A stretch of 41,907 nucleotides of DNA. It comes from RGIG8748 sp045606045 (GTDB lineage: Bacteria; Bacillota; Clostridia; UMGS1810). A program made the position numbers and the translations under genes. Below the pieces are notes generated by a model. The model had not been told where the DNA came from, did not search any database, and worked only from the letters and a program-made list of their open reading frames with translations. The stretch lies in contig JAZURE010000040.1 of assembly GCA_045606045.1 (NCBI GenBank), positions 1 through 41,907 of the forward strand, given 5' to 3'. This document shows positions 30,478 through 38,765 of this stretch, piece by piece. Each line of letters starts with the position of its first letter. The stretch's first letter is position 1.

Positions 30478-31557
30478 ATGGCACATGAAGCACAGGAAAG
30501 ATACAGCAAGCTTGTACTTGCTAAAATCAGACAGGACTGCAAGCTCAAGGACGGTGTTGTATTCAACAACGATTACGAGGGCAAGCCTACTGCCGGAGCA
30601 GTTAAAATTCCGGTGAGAGATACCGAGGTTATCGTAAGTGATTACGACAAGGTAAACGGTATCAAGGGTACAAGCGGTTCTACAGGCTATGAGACTATCC
30701 TCATAGACAGAGACAAAGCGGTAAATGAGGTTATAGATGGATACGATGCTGCAGCAGTTCCGGACAACCTCATTGCCGAAAGACTTGACAGTGCAGGCTA
30801 CTCTCTTGCACTTACAATGGATACTGACGGCGGAAATGTTCTTCTTGCAGGCTCTACTCCTATGGGTGTTGAGGTTCTTACCAAGGACAACATCTATGGT
30901 GTTATTGTAGATATACGCAAGGAAATGAACGCAGCAAATATACCCAATGACGGAAGAAGATATCTTCTCGTTACTCCCGATGCAGAGGCATTGGTGCTCA
31001 AGAGCCCTGAATTCATCGCGGCTTCTAACCTCGGTGATGATATAAAGCAGAGTGGTGCTCTCGGTCAGATTGCCGGCTTTAATGTTATTCCCTGGAATGA
31101 CTCCACTCCGGGACTCTCAATGCTTGCAGGTCATCCCAGATTTGCAACAAGAGCAAAAGAGTTCGCTGTTAAGCCTAAGGTTGTGAGTCTTGACGGTTCT
31201 GCAGCTCATGTTGGTGCGTCCGCTGTTAAGGGTAGAATGGTATACGCACATAAGGTACTCCGTTCTGTAGCTATACGCTCGGTATACTCTCCCAAGGTGC
31301 TTGTGGTTGATTCCGACCCCGGAGCAACCAAGGGTAATACCGTAGTAACCGTAACCGGTGCTACAGGTACACTCTACTACAGAATCAATCCTTCTGTGAG
31401 AGCTAAGCACGGCGCGGAAGTCGATGAAAGATTCCTTGAACTCACATCCGGCGAGACACAGATTACCGCTAAGCAGGATGCAGTAATTGAGGTTGTAGAA
31501 GTAACCGATGACAAGATTTCTGCTGCAGGTTATGTACATGCCGATATAAAGGCGTAA
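30478..31557 (+). CDS. Major capsid protein with C-terminal Ig-like/decoration domain
   Basis: This 359-residue protein has a capsid core (about 1-280) with YSKLVLAKIRQDCKLKDGVV, the central GYETILIDRDKAVNEVIDGY and GRRYLLVTPDAEALVL, characteristic of A118-like coat proteins of HK97-type fold. Residues about 285-359 (SDPGATKGNTVVTVTGATGT and on) form an extra beta-rich domain likely displayed on the capsid surface. It has strong codon bias and a GGAGG site, in line with high expression. Confidence 0.88.
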   Translation: MAHEAQERYSKLVLAKIRQDCKLKDGVVFNNDYEGKPTAGAVKIPVRDTEVIVSDYDKVNGIKGTSGSTGYETILIDRDKAVNEVIDGYDAAAVPDNLIAERLDSAGYSLALTMDTDGGNVLLAGSTPMGVEVLTKDNIYGVIVDIRKEMNAANIPNDGRRYLLVTPDAEALVLKSPEFIAASNLGDDIKQSGALGQIAGFNVIPWNDSTPGLSMLAGHPRFATRAKEFAVKPKVVSLDGSAAHVGASAVKGRMVYAHKVLRSVAIRSVYSPKVLVVDSDPGATKGNTVVTVTGATGTLYYRINPSVRAKHGAEVDERFLELTSGETQITAKQDAVIEVVEVTDDKISAAGYVHADIKA

Positions 31558-31579
31558 TTTTTGAGTAAGGAGGATGCTT

Positions 31580-31951
31580 ATGCCGTTATATGCGGACTTT
31601 GATTATTACTCAAATACCTACTATGATGCGCTGCAGGAAATACCAATTCCGAACACGCAGAGGCTTGTGTACTTAAGGAAGGCATCTTCCTTTCTTGATT
31701 CTGTCTTTGTACACAGTAAGCCTCAGGAGCCTTATTCGGAAGCAGTAAAAAATGCATGTTGTGAGATAGCAGATTGCTATTATACCTGTGACGAAATGCA
31801 GGGCATTGCTTCCGAAAACAATGACGGATATTCCGTAAGCTATGTGCAGGATGCCTTTAGTGCAAGGATGACAGAGCACAAAGCATATGCCATTGCGCTC
31901 AGATACCTCGGGAGCACAGGACTTCTTTACAGAGGAATCGGGGTGATATGA
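31580..31951 (+). CDS. Head-tail connector protein
   Basis: This 123-residue helical protein (PLYADFDYYSNTYYDALQEI, LRKASSFLDSVFVH) has the size and helix pattern of connector/adaptor proteins that dock on the portal. The frame opens at ATG 31574, which directly abuts AAGGAGG; ATG 31580, 6 bases away, is the likely start. It overlaps the next gene by 4 bp. Confidence 0.78.
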   Translation: MPLYADFDYYSNTYYDALQEIPIPNTQRLVYLRKASSFLDSVFVHSKPQEPYSEAVKNACCEIADCYYTCDEMQGIASENNDGYSVSYVQDAFSARMTEHKAYAIALRYLGSTGLLYRGIGVI

Positions 31952-32271
31952 TGATAACCGCTAACGGAAGCGTAACCATCTATCACTACAATGAGGACGA
32001 AGGTACATACAACTCTACTCAATACCCTACCGCAAGCATCTATCATGGAGCCAAGACAGTATCGCAGGACGGCAACCTTATAAGCCAGGGCTTTTGTAAG
32101 ATACGCATCCCCACCATGGAGAGGATAGATATATCCACAGACGACTATATCTACCTTGGTCTTACGGATGCAGAGCTTGACAAAAGCAAATGTTTAAAGG
32201 TTATGGCGTTTGGTGATAACCGTTTCGGTTCACGAAGGATGCGGCATTGGAGGATTGAGTGTTATGAGTAA
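31948..32271 (+). CDS. Head-closure / minor capsid protein (Minor_capsid_1-like)
   Basis: This 107-residue beta-rich protein (GSVTIYHYNEDEGTYNSTQY, KCLKVMAFGDNRFGSRRMRH) is in the second connector position. Its size and ending fit the small stopper proteins of A118-like phages. The stop overlaps the next start by 8 bp. Confidence 0.7.
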   Translation: MMITANGSVTIYHYNEDEGTYNSTQYPTASIYHGAKTVSQDGNLISQGFCKIRIPTMERIDISTDDYIYLGLTDAELDKSKCLKVMAFGDNRFGSRRMRHWRIECYE

Positions 32272-32617
32272 TAATGTAGGTGTTACCGTAAAGCTCAACA
32301 GTATAAGAACGATACTAAAGGACAGGGGTCTTGAAGTTCAGGGCAAGGTACAAAAGTACATAGACAGTGAGACCATGAGGCTCATGGAGCCATATATGCA
32401 GCTCGACACCTCGCAGATGATAAAATCCATGTACGGTTCTACCGACATAGGCAGCGGCGAGATTAATGTCGAAACACCATATGCCCACATGAGATTGCAC
32501 CATGGTCCTACCAAGGGCCTCCGAGGACCTAATTACTTTGAAAGAATGAAGGCGGACCGTCTGGATGAGCTTCTGGACGGTGCTGCCAAAATTGCAGGAG
32601 GTGAACCTGAAAGATGA
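32264..32617 (+). CDS. Minor capsid / neck protein (Minor_capsid_2-like)
   Basis: This 117-residue protein contains GVTVKLNSIRTILKDRGLEV and the characteristic MRLHHGPTKGLRGPNYFERM segment, which resembles the HG-rich loop and W/F-E-R-M ending of HK97 gp10-like neck proteins. The start ATG 32264 is inside the previous gene. It overlaps the next gene by 4 bp. Confidence 0.75.
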   Translation: MSNNVGVTVKLNSIRTILKDRGLEVQGKVQKYIDSETMRLMEPYMQLDTSQMIKSMYGSTDIGSGEINVETPYAHMRLHHGPTKGLRGPNYFERMKADRLDELLDGAAKIAGGEPER

Positions 32618-33033
32618 TTATAGATGCTATAAAGAAGCATTTTGAAGAAGAGTGTACTTTGTTTGCAGGAAAAAAGCTCAATGTAAACTGCCTTGGCGAA
32701 AAGCCTCAGGCCTGTGTAATCGAGCCTACACCGTGCAAACCTGTACTTGAAAAGTATACGGACGGCGGAAGCAAAAGACAGATAACATTCTGCATTGCTA
32801 CCAGAGAGTTCTTTGATGCAGAAATGCAACAGAACCTCAAAACACAGGAGTTTTACGAAGCTCTGGAAAACTGGATTGATAAGCAGAATAAAAGTAACAA
32901 TTTACCCAAGCTTGAAAAGGGCTATGAGCCTGTAGAGTATGAGGTAATGACCGGAGGTTATCTGCAGGATGCCACAGGAAACAAGGCGAGATATCAGATT
33001 AACCTTAGGTTAATATATGAAAGAGATTATTAA
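32614..33033 (+). CDS. Tail terminator / minor capsid protein (Minor_capsid_3-like)
   Basis: This 139-residue protein has an N-terminal helix (IIDAIKKHFEEECTLFAGKK) and a C-terminal beta strand pattern ending GNKARYQINLRLIYERDY, typical of tail-completion proteins. It lies just before the major tail protein gene. Homologues are sometimes mislabelled as chloramphenicol resistance; nothing here supports that. Confidence 0.75.
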   Translation: MIIDAIKKHFEEECTLFAGKKLNVNCLGEKPQACVIEPTPCKPVLEKYTDGGSKRQITFCIATREFFDAEMQQNLKTQEFYEALENWIDKQNKSNNLPKLEKGYEPVEYEVMTGGYLQDATGNKARYQINLRLIYERDY

Positions 33034-33046
33034 GGAGTGATTTGTA

Positions 33047-33541
33047 GTGAGTAAGGTAAAAAGAAGTGCCATGCTTGCATTTATGGATGTAGGCACGGCA
33101 GATAAGCCGTCATTTGCAAGAATGACTAAGTTCTCACAGATGTCTAAGTCGAAAAATCCCAAGGAGCATACTTCACAGTATGTGGATATGGATTTTGAAG
33201 AGACTGATATCGTAGGATATGCAGAATCTATTTCCTACGGCTTCGATTTGCACACAGATAATCCTGTGCATGAGAAGCTTGTGGAAATATACAACAAGGA
33301 GAAGCTCGGCGATGATGCTGTAGTTTCCATCCTTGTAGTTGACCGTTCGGCTGCTGTAGCAGATAATGCAGCTTCGTATCCTGCAAGACTCAGAAGCTAT
33401 ACTGTAGTTCCCGGTGATGAAGGCGGCAACCTTGACCGTTATGATTACAGCGGTACTTTTAAGGTTAAGTCCGATATCATTGTGGGTACTGCAACAACAG
33501 AGGACGAATGGGCTACATGCACATTTGCACCTGCGGAATAA
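33047..33541 (+). CDS. Major tail (tube) protein
   Basis: This 164-residue beta-rich protein (SKSKNPKEHTSQYVDMDFEE, ISYGFDLHTDNP, YDYSGTFKVKSDIIVGTA) matches tail-tube proteins of the phi29-gp-independent A118/TP901 class in size and position. The GTG start at 33047 follows AAGGAGTG. A 9-bp hairpin follows the stop. High expression is likely. Confidence 0.82.
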   Translation: MSKVKRSAMLAFMDVGTADKPSFARMTKFSQMSKSKNPKEHTSQYVDMDFEETDIVGYAESISYGFDLHTDNPVHEKLVEIYNKEKLGDDAVVSILVVDRSAAVADNAASYPARLRSYTVVPGDEGGNLDRYDYSGTFKVKSDIIVGTATTEDEWATCTFAPAE

Positions 33542-33549
33542 AAACAAGG

Positions 33550-33578
33550 CAAGCGGAGTGCTTATAGTTCTCCGCTTG
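33550..33578 (+). other. Hairpin after the tail-tube gene
   Basis: CAAGCGGAG (33550-33558) pairs perfectly with CTCCGCTTG (33570-33578). No T-run follows on the plus strand, so it is more likely an mRNA 3'-stabiliser or partial terminator for the abundant tail-tube message. Confidence 0.5.
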
Positions 33579-33606
33579 TCGACAATATTATATGGAGGTA
33601 TTTATC

Positions 33607-33996
33607 GTGAAGAAATTTGAATTTCAGAATAATGAAATAACTATAGAAATGCTTGGTCTAACCCTTAAGGCAGATGCTGCCGAAGCTGAGTGCGAAGTTT
33701 CCGCAGCTCACAAGCTCATATCCGATTTCGGCGCAAAAGTAATGAGCGGAAAAGCTGACAAAAAAGAAATTGAAGGTGTAATGCAGGAAGCACTTGTTAA
33801 AATCGACAATGCTTTTGGTGAAGGTACATCTGCAGAGTTATTTAAGAATCGCACAGTATCTTATCACGATGTTTGTGATGTCATCTGCTATATTTCGTCT
33901 GCATGCAATGAATTTGAAGCAAATAAGAAGGCTTTGTACGAATCCTTCCGTGGTAACCGTGAAGAAAGACGCGGCGGACCTAATCTTGTAAAATGA
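33607..33996 (+). CDS. Tail assembly protein, chaperone position
   Basis: This 129-residue protein starts at GTG 33607, 7 bases after GGAGGT; an ATG at 33592 overlaps that site and is rejected. It is mainly helical (ADAAEAECEVSAAHKLISDF). It sits between the tail tube and Gp15 genes, so with Gp15 it probably forms the pair of tail chaperones that guide tape-measure assembly. It ends in a basic EERRGGPNLVK tail and overlaps the next gene by 4 bp. It resembles DUF6673-type phage proteins. Confidence 0.65.
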   Translation: MKKFEFQNNEITIEMLGLTLKADAAEAECEVSAAHKLISDFGAKVMSGKADKKEIEGVMQEALVKIDNAFGEGTSAELFKNRTVSYHDVCDVICYISSACNEFEANKKALYESFRGNREERRGGPNLVK

Positions 33997-34619
33997 GCAT
34001 CATAACACAAGGTCTTCCAAACTGCGTATATGACAGCTCGGGGGATTTCTATCAGCTTAACACAGATTTCAGAGTGTGGATTAAGTTCGAAGAACTTCTT
34101 AGTGAACTCAAAGAGAAATCTATGGATGCCTTTGTTAAGGCATGCGATATTTGTTTTTATAGAGGCATAAGCGGAGAAATACATTCTTTGCCTCCTACAT
34201 GGCTTGAAACTCTTCGCGTGCTTTTTGCTTTTTACTGCGGCATGCGAGATGTATCGGAGCTTGAGGGCAAACAGACAAAGCACACCAAAGAGGACTGCGA
34301 TGAGGAGGACGAACAAGAAGAAAAACAGATTTTCAGCTATGAGCATGATGCAGATTACATCTATGCTGCCTTTGTACAACAGTATGGCATAGACCTTACA
34401 GAGTGCAGACTCCATTGGTGGAAGTTCAAGGCACTTTTTGCCGGGCTCACAGGAAACACAAAAATCCGTGAGATTATGGAAATTCGTGCAACAGATGTAT
34501 CGCAAATTAAAGACCAGGAGCGCAGGAACCATGTGCTCAGGCTGCAAAATGCATATGCTCTCCCGGACATGCGTTCCGAGGAGGAAAAGGAAAGCGATTT
34601 TGCCGCAATGCTGTGGTAA
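33993..34619 (+). CDS. Bacteriophage Gp15-family tail assembly protein
   Basis: This 208-residue protein has the Gp15 family pattern: an N-terminal YQLNTDFRVWIKFEELLSEL, a helical middle with an acidic low-complexity stretch (EDCDEEDEQEEKQ), and the conserved HWWKFKALFAGLTGNTKIRE. It is the usual gene before the tape measure in A118-like phages and probably acts in tail assembly. It is coupled to the previous gene by ATGA. Confidence 0.85.
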   Translation: MSIITQGLPNCVYDSSGDFYQLNTDFRVWIKFEELLSELKEKSMDAFVKACDICFYRGISGEIHSLPPTWLETLRVLFAFYCGMRDVSELEGKQTKHTKEDCDEEDEQEEKQIFSYEHDADYIYAAFVQQYGIDLTECRLHWWKFKALFAGLTGNTKIREIMEIRATDVSQIKDQERRNHVLRLQNAYALPDMRSEEEKESDFAAMLW

Positions 34620-34625
34620 AGAGAG

Positions 34626-34787
34626 GTGTTAACAATTGAAAAAACACTTTTAAAACGCATTAAATGCCCTTTTTGTGGCTATTTAATGCCTATTTTTTAT
34701 GGTAAAAATGCCGTTTGCAAAGGTCTTACCGTGAAATGCAAAGGGCGAAACTGCAAAAAAGAATTTGAAATCAAGATAACCGGGTAG
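34626..34787 (+). CDS. Com-like zinc-finger protein
   Basis: This protein of about 53 residues contains two Cys pairs (CPFCG, then C...CKGRNCKKEFEIKI) in the layout of Mu Com-like zinc fingers, which in Mu bind RNA to control mom translation. No ATG exists: the open start is GTG 34626, or an ATT at 34635 that lies 6 bases behind GAGAGGTG. No DNA-modification gene is adjacent in the window. It lies between Gp15 and the tape measure. The domain is clear, the role is not. Confidence 0.65.
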   Translation: MLTIEKTLLKRIKCPFCGYLMPIFYGKNAVCKGLTVKCKGRNCKKEFEIKITG

Positions 34788-34834
34788 AGCCATTATGTGC
34801 CGACGGAATTCACATATACGAGAGGTGAAACAAG

Positions 34835-37800
34835 TTGGCACATTATGACGGTAGTATAAAATTTGATACATCTATTGACAACCGTAAGTTTGAAGGCAGT
34901 ATCAATAAGCTCAAAACTACTGCTATAAAAAGTATGGCTGTAGTGGGAACAGCTTTTACAACTGCAGCCGGATTTGCTATTAATCTGGCAAGCGACCTGC
35001 AGGAGGTTCAGAATGTCGTAGATGTTACCTTTGGCGACAGAGCTGCAGATATAGAAGCATGGGCAAAAAATGCTGCATCTGCATTCGGTCTGTCCGAGCT
35101 GCAGGCGAAACAGTTCAACGGTACCATGGGTGCCATGATTAAGTCCATGGGACTTACGGACTCTGCAGTTTTGGAGATGAGTACAACACTTACCGGACTC
35201 GCTGCGGATTTTGCCTCTTTCTATAACCTGGAGCATCAGGAAGCATTTGATAAAATCCGTGCAGGTATATCCGGTGAAACAGAGCCGCTAAAGCAGCTCG
35301 GTATCAATATGAGCGTTGCCAATCTGGAGGCATTTGCATTAAGCCAGGGCATTACAAAGGCGTACAATGCAATGAGCCAGGCAGAGCAGGCAACCTTAAG
35401 ATACAACTATCTGCTTCATGCAGGAGCTGATGCGCAGGGAGACTTTGCAAGAACAAGCGACTCTTTTGCAAATCAGCTTAAGATTGCTAAGCTTAATGTA
35501 ACAGAGCTTGGAGCAGAATTCGGTGATATGCTCCTTCCTATCGCTTCCCAAGGACTTAAGGAGCTTAGCGGCGCTACAACGGAGCTGCGTTCTGCAATAG
35601 CACAGCCGGAGCTTAAGAGTGCAATTGAGGATACGGGCGAGCTTATTATAACTCTTATAGACGGCGGAATTGACCTTGCTACTGCAGTCCTTCCGCCGCT
35701 TATAAGTACTCTTGGCTTTTTAGCAGAAAACATAAGGCTTATAACCTCAGTTGCTATAGGTTCTGTGGCCGCTTTTAAGGGGTATGCAATTATTCAGAGT
35801 GTGCGAGCATGGTTTGCAGCAGCAACCCCCACGCTTAATGCATACACACTTGCTGTTACTGCCAACTCCGCAGCAGAAGCCAGAGGTATAACAATCTCTG
35901 CTCTGCTTACATCAACAATGTCAGCTCAAGAGATTGTTGTAGGTGTGCTTACAGGAAAAATAACACTTGCTACTGCGGCTCACGAACTGTGGAATAGGGT
36001 TAAAATGGCAGACCCCACAAATTTAGTTATAGCTGCAGTTATTGGGCTTACTGCAGCAATTGCCACTCTCATAATCACTCAAAACAAGGAAATAAGTGTT
36101 ACACAAAAAATCGTTAAAACAAATGGTGAAGTAAGAAAATCCGTTGAGGATTTAAACAACAGTAGAGCAGAAGCGTATAAAGCCATAAATGAAAATTGTA
36201 AAGCGGAGAAGACGGAAGCTGAAACTGCAGTATTTCTTAAGGATAGACTTTATGAACTTGAAAAGCAAATCAATAGCGGAGCCTTATCAGATGAAGAAGC
36301 TACCGAAAGAAAATCAGAGTTTAAAAGTGTCGCTTCTGAGCTTGAAAAACTCATACCAGGTATTACATCGGCATTGTATGATGAAACAGGGGAAATTAAT
36401 CTTCAAAGGCAGTCTGTAGATGCACTTGTGACATCTTATTACGATTTAGCGGTTGCTAAAGCAATGGCCACGGCTTATGAAGAAAAATTCAACAAAGATG
36501 CCAAAGATATAATCGAAGCCAAGGAAACTCTTGACAAGGCAGAAAAAAATCGAAAAAATGCTTCTGCAAAATTAGAAAAAGTAAGCGCTATAACAGAAAC
36601 GCGCACACGCAATGGAGTTACCTACGAAGTTCCCGTTTATGCTGGAGAAGTAATAAGCTTAACCGAGGCCAAAAATAGCGCTGAATCAGCTTATAAAGAG
36701 GCAAAAAAATCATACGATGCCATAGAAAAACGCAGAGAAGAGAATTTTGCTAATTTCCAAAAATATTCTGCAGAAGCCAAAGAACTCACAAAAAAGTACA
36801 CTCAAGCCGGCGGAAAAGTCGTAAAAGAAACTGAAACGGATAAAACCGAATATGTCAGAACCGGAGGGGCGCAAAGAGTAAGTGCCACGAATTCGGAATA
36901 CGAAGAGCGAAAGAGGCTTCTTGAACATTTGCACGAAACCGGGCAGCTCTCTGAATATGAGTATTATAAAAAATCAGAGGCTTTAAGAGATGAATTTCTT
37001 GTTAAAAATTCGGATGAGTGGTTTGGTGCTACCGAGGAAATATACGAATATCAGCAGAAATTCCTCGAAAAAGAAAAAGAGCTGTATAAAGAAACCTATG
37101 ACGATATCTTTAAGTACACATCTGACAAGATAGATGCTGTAATCGAAAAGCAGGAAGCATATTCAAACAAGCTCAAATCTCATCGCAAAATAGCCGGTAA
37201 ACAAACAATAATATTAAATGAGAAGCATAAGCCGGACATTGTATACTATAGACTTACAGACTTTACTAAAGATATAGAATACCTGAAAAATTACAATGAC
37301 CTTCTGAGTTCTTTCAAAGCAAAGGTTCTTAAAAGTGGTATATCCGATAAGGCTGCAGACAGCTTCTTTAGTGAACTTCTCAACTATGATATTGATGAGG
37401 GTATTGGTGTACTTAACGCTCTGCTTAAAACAAGCGATGCTGAACTGAATAAATATCTCAAAGCATACGAAGAAAGGCAAACCTTTGCTGATATGGCAGC
37501 GGCATCTTTGTATAAGTCCGATATGGATACCGCCGTGGATGAGAGCGTTGTGTACATGAAGGAGAAGCTCAAAGAAGCAGGTTTTGAAATACCTGACACT
37601 TTCTTTGATGCAGGTGTGGATGCGGCATCTAAATTCGGGGAGGCTTTTTCTCAGGAGATAGATGTTGAGCTTGGCAAAATAAAGCAGAAAATCGAAAGCT
37701 TTAAAACAAAGATAAAGGTTGATGTGGATGTAAGTGTAGACAAAGCTTCGCACGGAACTACCATATACAAGTATTATGGTAACAATACATATCAGCTCGG

Positions 37801-37885
37801 AAGCTCCGGCGAAACTACACAGCAGCGCCTTGAGGCTATCCGTCATGATGAGGAATTCAGAAGACTATCGGGAGAGGGTGATTAA
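34835..37885 (+). CDS. Tail tape-measure protein
   Basis: This 1016-residue protein sets tail length and helps DNA entry. The N-terminus (YDGSIKFDTSIDNRKFEGSI) and the following KSMAVVGTAFTTAAGFAINL lead into a TP901-type core (about 60-220, with LGLSELQAKQFNGTMGAMIK-like repeats). Hydrophobic helices around 290-410 suit membrane insertion. A long charged coiled coil fills about 415-900. The TTG start at 34835 follows AGAGGTG at 8 bases. By the usual ratio of about 0.15 nm per residue the tail would be about 150 nm. The coiled-coil part is more AT-rich than its flanks, hinting at module exchange. Confidence 0.92.
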   Translation: MAHYDGSIKFDTSIDNRKFEGSINKLKTTAIKSMAVVGTAFTTAAGFAINLASDLQEVQNVVDVTFGDRAADIEAWAKNAASAFGLSELQAKQFNGTMGAMIKSMGLTDSAVLEMSTTLTGLAADFASFYNLEHQEAFDKIRAGISGETEPLKQLGINMSVANLEAFALSQGITKAYNAMSQAEQATLRYNYLLHAGADAQGDFARTSDSFANQLKIAKLNVTELGAEFGDMLLPIASQGLKELSGATTELRSAIAQPELKSAIEDTGELIITLIDGGIDLATAVLPPLISTLGFLAENIRLITSVAIGSVAAFKGYAIIQSVRAWFAAATPTLNAYTLAVTANSAAEARGITISALLTSTMSAQEIVVGVLTGKITLATAAHELWNRVKMADPTNLVIAAVIGLTAAIATLIITQNKEISVTQKIVKTNGEVRKSVEDLNNSRAEAYKAINENCKAEKTEAETAVFLKDRLYELEKQINSGALSDEEATERKSEFKSVASELEKLIPGITSALYDETGEINLQRQSVDALVTSYYDLAVAKAMATAYEEKFNKDAKDIIEAKETLDKAEKNRKNASAKLEKVSAITETRTRNGVTYEVPVYAGEVISLTEAKNSAESAYKEAKKSYDAIEKRREENFANFQKYSAEAKELTKKYTQAGGKVVKETETDKTEYVRTGGAQRVSATNSEYEERKRLLEHLHETGQLSEYEYYKKSEALRDEFLVKNSDEWFGATEEIYEYQQKFLEKEKELYKETYDDIFKYTSDKIDAVIEKQEAYSNKLKSHRKIAGKQTIILNEKHKPDIVYYRLTDFTKDIEYLKNYNDLLSSFKAKVLKSGISDKAADSFFSELLNYDIDEGIGVLNALLKTSDAELNKYLKAYEERQTFADMAAASLYKSDMDTAVDESVVYMKEKLKEAGFEIPDTFFDAGVDAASKFGEAFSQEIDVELGKIKQKIESFKTKIKVDVDVSVDKASHGTTIYKYYGNNTYQLGSSGETTQQRLEAIRHDEEFRRLSGEGD

Positions 37886-37886
37886 A

Positions 37887-38765
37887 ATGCTTAAATTGTA
37901 CAACGAATTCGGCAAAATAGATTTCGGATATAAACATAATTACAGGATAAGAGAAATAACCGGTCTGGAAGCCGTAAATAAGACATTTAATGTAATTACA
38001 TACAGCGATGAAGACGGGCAACACTCTCAGTCTTTCGTTACAGGAGCAAGGGCTATAACCATAGCAGGCACCATTAGGGCAAGTGGTAACAATTTGCTTG
38101 AAGATTTAAAACGGTCCATGCACCGTATAATGCATCATCTTCCGCTTACTCTTGAGGTACATACTCACAGAGTATCACGCAAAATCAAAGTCAATCAGGT
38201 TGTATATGAGCCGGGAGAAACTTTCGGAAATCTCTTTGCATATTTTACCTTGCAGCTTATCTGTGACAAGCCTTGGTTTAATGACCTTAATCCCATAGTC
38301 ATAGACATGAGCGAATATATTGACCTTATTACACCAACTGCAGGAGGCATCGTAGAGCTCCCTGCAGTATGGAGTACCCGAGGAACTTCCGATATGAAGA
38401 TTATAAATTCCGGCGATGAAATCAGCAGACCTAAAATCAGTATGTTTGCTATCCATTCCCTTTTGGATGCTCCCGAAGGTGATACGCATATCACACTCAA
38501 GAATGATTCCACAAAGCAATTTATCACGCTTGAGAATTACAGACCTGTTGCCGGTGAAACAATATGTATTAATACATACGAGCGTACGGTCACTTCCAAT
38601 ATTAACGGAAAGATTGATAAGTGGCTATCCGGCGACTCATTCCTCTCGGATTTTTGGCTGCAACTTGGTGAAAATGCCGTAAGTATTGAAAACACCAATA
38701 CAGATATTAACCTTGCAACTCAGCTCGAATATGAAAATAATTATGCGGAGGCGACTTATAAATGA
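37887..38765 (+). CDS. Distal tail protein (Dit family)
   Basis: This 292-residue protein follows the Dit pattern: a beta-rich N-terminal half (LYNEFGKIDFGYKHNYRIRE, GARAITIAGTIRASGNNLLE) forming the hub ring, and a galectin-like C-terminal half (RPKISMFAIHSLLDAPEGDT, LENYRPVAGETICINTYERT). The ATG at 37887 lies 1 bp after the tape-measure stop; the longer frame from 37776 overlaps that gene and is rejected. It links tail tube and baseplate. Confidence 0.87.
   Translation: MLKLYNEFGKIDFGYKHNYRIREITGLEAVNKTFNVITYSDEDGQHSQSFVTGARAITIAGTIRASGNNLLEDLKRSMHRIMHHLPLTLEVHTHRVSRKIKVNQVVYEPGETFGNLFAYFTLQLICDKPWFNDLNPIVIDMSEYIDLITPTAGGIVELPAVWSTRGTSDMKIINSGDEISRPKISMFAIHSLLDAPEGDTHITLKNDSTKQFITLENYRPVAGETICINTYERTVTSNINGKIDKWLSGDSFLSDFWLQLGENAVSIENTNTDINLATQLEYENNYAEATYK

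Noticed and set aside
32614..33033. Chloramphenicol-resistance protein label often given to this family
   Set aside because: Position between neck and tail-tube genes and the tail-completion pattern indicate a virion part; there is no acetyltransferase motif.
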